Assembly: GCA_013815325.1 (NCBI GenBank) | Contig: JACDGM010000044.1 | Location: 1-36,775 of the forward strand | Length of the DNA: 36,775 nucleotides | DNA from: Chthoniobacterales bacterium | GTDB taxonomy: Bacteria > Verrucomicrobiota > Verrucomicrobiia > Chthoniobacterales > UBA10450 | Direction: 5' to 3' | Shown here: positions 34,065-36,775 of the stretch, piece by piece | How positions within the stretch are numbered: the first letter of the stretch is position 1 | Layout of the letters: the number at the start of each line of letters is the position of its first letter | Position numbers and translations under genes: made by a program | The notes under the pieces: generated by a model | Database searches by the model: none | Told to the model about the DNA's origin: nothing | What the model saw: the letters and a program-made list of their open reading frames with translations, nothing else

Positions 34065-35136
34065 CCAATCGAAGCAGGTCAAGGACGTGTGTGAGCTTCA
34101 GGCAACATTAGGTAGGGATAAACTTCTTCCGACCATTCAATCAAACATGGTCACGCTCTACGAGTCTGAACCGGATGGCAAGTGGCCAAACGCGCTGAGT
34201 AGAGCGGTAGTGGCGTCGAGCCAGCTTTGCGAACTGAATCTACAACGGCGCCGCAGGTTACTGGGTGACTGGTTTTGCGAAGGCGATCTCGGGTTCATCT
34301 ACGCCTTTCGCGGTGTCGGCAAGACGTGGCTGGCACTATCGATTGCGCGAGCTCTGAGCGAGGGTGGCCGTGTTGGAGAGTGGCAGGCGCACGCGCCGAC
34401 AAACGTCTTGTATGTGGACGGGGAGATGCCGGCGGACCTGATCCAGGCGCGAGATCGCGGCCTAAGTCACGGTCATGGCGAAGTCGCGTTCCTGAATCAC
34501 GAAATCCTTTTCGATCGAACCCAAAGGGTGCTGAACATCACGGATCCCGAACTACAGCAGGCAATCACCGGCTACTGCTTGTCGGCCGGCGTCAAGGTGG
34601 TTGTCCTGGATAACCTCTCAACCCTGGCCAGCGGCATGAAGGAGAATGACGCGTTTGCCTGGGAGCAGGTCAACAATTGGCTGCTTCAGTTTCGCCGTCA
34701 CAAGATAGCCGTAATTTTTGTTCACCATGCCGGCCGTAATGGAGAGGCCCGCGGCACGAGCAAGCGCGAGGATGCGGCTTTCTGGGTGATAGTCCTCGAT
34801 GACGCGAAAAAGCACTCGGACGATCAGCAAGGCGCTCGCTTCATCTCGCGCTTCACGAAACCGAGCCGCAACACTCAGGAAGAGATTCCCGCTTATGAGT
34901 GGCACTACGTGACCGATCCGGACACGGGCGCCATCACCGTGACTCACAAGCTCGCGCAATCATTGGATGTGTTTCGCCGCCTAATCGCTGACGGCGTGAC
35001 CGAGTGTTCAGAGATTGCGGACGAGTTGAAAATTTCAAAAGCGTCCGTCAGTCGGATGGCGAAGAAGGCGATTGAGGGCGGGTGGCTGCGCAAGCTCAGT
35101 CGAGGTTATGCCTTGGTCGAAGGGGAGGAATTGTGA
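34054..35136 (+). CDS. RepA-like AAA ATPase/hexameric helicase with C-terminal HTH
   Basis: The 360-residue protein has a RecA-type ATPase domain. It carries Walker A RGVGKTW (K90), VDGEMPADLIQARDRGLSHG, Walker B VVVLDNLSTLASGMKENDAF, and the sensor-like VIFVHHAGRNGEARGTS. These features match the RepA hexameric helicase of plasmid RSF1010 and its phage/element relatives (COG3598-like). The C-terminal 60 residues form a winged HTH (CSEIADELKISKASVSRMAK) that may recognise the iterons downstream. The stop TGA (35134-35136) lies inside the first iteron-like word. Partner of the Toprim protein upstream. Confidence 0.85.
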   Translation: MPANQSKQVKDVCELQATLGRDKLLPTIQSNMVTLYESEPDGKWPNALSRAVVASSQLCELNLQRRRRLLGDWFCEGDLGFIYAFRGVGKTWLALSIARALSEGGRVGEWQAHAPTNVLYVDGEMPADLIQARDRGLSHGHGEVAFLNHEILFDRTQRVLNITDPELQQAITGYCLSAGVKVVVLDNLSTLASGMKENDAFAWEQVNNWLLQFRRHKIAVIFVHHAGRNGEARGTSKREDAAFWVIVLDDAKKHSDDQQGARFISRFTKPSRNTQEEIPAYEWHYVTDPDTGAITVTHKLAQSLDVFRRLIADGVTECSEIADELKISKASVSRMAKKAIEGGWLRKLSRGYALVEGEEL

Positions 35137-35315
35137 AACGAGATTTACAAGTTTCGTTTCACGTTTTCGCTAGTTCGTTCCACAACGTTTCACGCTCGTT
35201 TCACGCTCATTTCGTAGGTAAAGGGTTATTCCCTTTCATTCTCGTTTCACGAACGTTTCACGAATAAGGCGTTCGTTTCACGTTTCACACCTATACCCGT
35301 GAAACGTGAAACGAA
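35133..35315 (+). repeat. Iteron cluster and 17-bp inverted repeat: candidate replication origin
   Basis: CGTTTCACG occurs directly at 35155, 35186, 35197, 35243, 35254 and 35274, with CGTTTCACA at 35281. The reverse word CGTGAAACG is at 35298 and 35305, and GTGAAACG at 35133. Spacings of 11 and 7 bp recur. TTCGTTTCACGTTTCAC (35272-35288) and GTGAAACGTGAAACGAA (35299-35315) form a perfect inverted repeat around 10 bp (ACCTATACCC). This lies right after the helicase gene, as iteron origins do. An operator controlling the operon is the alternative. Confidence 0.82.
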
Positions 35316-35490
35316 GGGGCCGTCGGCCTCAATACTGGCAACATGATTCCGCTCCGTCCAGACTCGGCCGCGACAAATTGCAGCAGCCTCGCGACCTCGA
35401 TCACGATAAGATTCTGGGGCTTCTCTCCGAATTCTTAGGGCAAATCATCTGGCTTCGATTAGCTTCCTGATTCCATGGAAAAAATCGGAA
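35316..35490. other. Gap after the iterons
   Basis: No gene is supported. A 40-residue frame from ATG 35475 overlaps the membrane protein in another frame and is less likely. Confidence 0.35.
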
Positions 35491-35742
35491 ATGATCCTGG
35501 TGCTCTCAAATCAGATGAACCTCGCCCTAGGCGTATTATTCAGCTTCCTGGGGTGGGCATTTCTAGCTTACGTAGGCTGCCGGGTTCTTCTTAGCCTATA
35601 CGATGGCGGGCGTTATCCCGTCCAGGATATTTCCGAAGCCGATCGGAAGGCAAACGCAATGCTTCGGAACAAATACTCTATTGTCGGCGGACTCGTGGCC
35701 GGCATGCTGTTCTTATTCTTACGGTATGGCTCTGCTCTTTGA
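35491..35742 (+). CDS. Small membrane protein, two transmembrane segments
   Basis: The 83-residue protein has LALGVLFSFLGWAFLAYVGC and IVGGLVAGMLFLFLRYGSAL as membrane helices, joined by a charged loop (SLYDGGRYPVQDISEADRKA). Family not recognised. It lies past the iterons in the same orientation, so it may belong to the element. ATG 35491 gives the complete first helix. Confidence 0.65.
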   Translation: MILVLSNQMNLALGVLFSFLGWAFLAYVGCRVLLSLYDGGRYPVQDISEADRKANAMLRNKYSIVGGLVAGMLFLFLRYGSAL

Positions 35743-35897
35743 AGAACTCGCGTTGGCCATGACCCGTTTGAAGAGACTACGGGCGGCCCGGATTCCTTGC
35801 CGACTCGTTAACTCCCTAGCGGACGCGCAGAATCCCCGGCTATTTCGACGGCAGCCGATCACGGACGCTTACTGTCTCCAAGCTTCACAACGCCTCG

Positions 35898-36164
35898 ATG
35901 CGATCGGCAGGCGCGCGGAGATTCGCGACGAAGCTGACTCGATCCGGGGCTTGGCTCAGCGTATTTGTCAGAGCGGCAAGCTTTGTATTTACCGATTCGA
36001 TGCTAGGCGGCGTGCCTGGCTCGGGCGTTGTGATCCCGCTCGTCAAGAAAACGCTGGTTGATCCGGAGAAGATGCGCCACGAAGCCGCAGGCGCGGCGGC
36101 CCTGAGGAGAAAAGTGCGACGAGTTCAGTCAGGGAACGCAAAGCCACAGCCGGCGTATCACTAA
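35898..36164 (+). CDS. Unknown protein, 88 aa, low confidence
   Basis: The frame has GVVIPLVKKTLVDPEKMRHE and a basic C-terminus. Its stop TAA abuts the next ATG (36165), suggesting coupling. No domain seen. The competing frame 35603-36061 is Arg/Ala-rich and less convincing. Confidence 0.4.
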   Translation: MRSAGARRFATKLTRSGAWLSVFVRAASFVFTDSMLGGVPGSGVVIPLVKKTLVDPEKMRHEAAGAAALRRKVRRVQSGNAKPQPAYH

Positions 36165-36563
36165 ATGAAACGGCAACGACGGTTGACCGTTGAAGTCGAC
36201 CCGGAGGAGACTCCTGAATTTCTCGCCGCGCTCGACCGCGCCCTGAACAACGGTTGGACCCGCGACCTCCGGGCCGAAGAACTCTCCTCTCCATTGTTGC
36301 GACCCTACATTGCCTGCTATCGGTGCGACGCGCGGGATAACCGACCCTCGGCGCAGCTGGCGTTGTCGAGGGAAACGTTCGACCGATTCGCTGTCGCCCG
36401 GGTGAAGTTCCAAACCTATTCGCCAACCGAAATCACCACGGACGAGCAAAACCGGGTAATCACAGACTTTCATCACAGCTGTCTCGGCAGAATTATTTCG
36501 ACAACCACGGCCTATATCAACATGTGGTCAGACTCTGAACCACCTTCGGAAAGATACGGATAA
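36165..36563 (+). CDS. Unknown protein, 132 aa
   Basis: The product is soluble, with VEVDPEETPEFLAALDRALN and VITDFHHSCLGRIISTTTAY. No domain recognised. The start at ATG 36165 directly follows the TAA of the preceding ORF. A CTCGTTAGGG word follows 19 bp after the stop (36582-36591). Confidence 0.6.
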   Translation: MKRQRRLTVEVDPEETPEFLAALDRALNNGWTRDLRAEELSSPLLRPYIACYRCDARDNRPSAQLALSRETFDRFAVARVKFQTYSPTEITTDEQNRVITDFHHSCLGRIISTTTAYINMWSDSEPPSERYG

Positions 36564-36601
36564 CCCGTATTTCTTCGCGCCTCGTTAGGGCTTTGTAAGG
36601 C

Positions 36602-36775
36602 TCAGCTTAAAGAGTGGGGATGCGCAATCGGAAGGAATGTAATTCTGACCATGTTCTTCAAGCATTCAGGAGCATGTGTCTCAACGAACCATTCGACAGC
36701 CTCGCCTTTGCTCAGCGGCCTGATCGTTCCTACAAATCGTACTGAGCCATCTGGCAAGGGAAAAGTCGTTCCATC
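36602..36775 (-). CDS. Partial CDS at right edge, C-terminus only
   Basis: The minus strand encodes 57 residues with a stop at 36602-36604. It reads DGTTFPLPDGSVRFVGTIRP, LSKGEAVEWFVETHAPE and CLKNMVRITFLPIAHPHSLS. The start lies beyond the window. The composition is that of a real protein. Family not recognised. Confidence 0.65.
   Translation of the reverse strand, partial: DGTTFPLPDGSVRFVGTIRPLSKGEAVEWFVETHAPECLKNMVRITFLPIAHPHSLS

Noticed and set aside
35133-35315. CRISPR array
   Set aside because: Repeats are only 8-9 bp with both orientations present, more typical of iterons.

Overview
The window looks like chromosome of a GC-rich soil Verrucomicrobiota bacterium, most likely close to Chthoniobacterales. 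This is inferred from family content: a long GreA-domain protein, a TIGR04073-type exosortase-associated protein, secreted kelch-like and FG-GAP/UnbV-like proteins, and a YdeI-like DUF1905 protein. No rRNA or intact tRNA gene is present to settle the taxonomy.

Positions 1-22,400 are an accessory, decaying region. Six clear integron attC recombination sites (plus one doubtful) lie at 6-1112, 10,034-11,243 and 18,082-18,231. All end in CTCGTTAG followed by RY, have an inverse core YAAC at the left end, and carry paired inner arms with one extra-helical G and compensatory base changes. They delimit small cassettes: a 40-aa and a 131-aa unknown protein, a lipoprotein, a small alkyltransferase-like winged-helix protein, a PEGA-like lipoprotein and a short secreted protein. 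No integron integrase is visible, so these are clusters of attC lacking an integrase. Between them lie a periplasmic-type Lig E DNA ligase flanked by direct repeats, two kelch-like genes (one frameshifted), a cardiolipin synthase and a partial duplicate of it, an M23 peptidase, a LysR regulator, a TolB-like/TPR membrane protein and a 21-bp minisatellite. About ten broken genes lie here (SDR, VOC, OLD-type ATPase, DUF885 in two pieces, AraC, S74 tail-fibre, ABM-like and others).

Positions 22,400-30,150 are orderly housekeeping-like chromosome with intact genes: GreA-domain elongation factor, TerC, TIGR04073 protein, beta-lactamase-family hydrolase, FG-GAP/ASPIC/Ig protein and a small conserved protein.

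At 30,154 a truncated tRNA-Arg 3' half marks an attachment site. Immediately beside it begins an integrated element: tyrosine integrase, an unknown protein, an AlpA/excisionase-like HTH, a small protein, a Toprim primase-like protein and a RepA-like AAA ATPase in an overlapping operon, then a 180-bp cluster of ten CGTTTCAC-type iterons ending in a 17-bp-arm inverted repeat. This is a self-contained excision plus replication module resembling a phage satellite or integrative plasmid. Small unknown genes follow to the right edge, where a minus-strand gene is cut by the window end.
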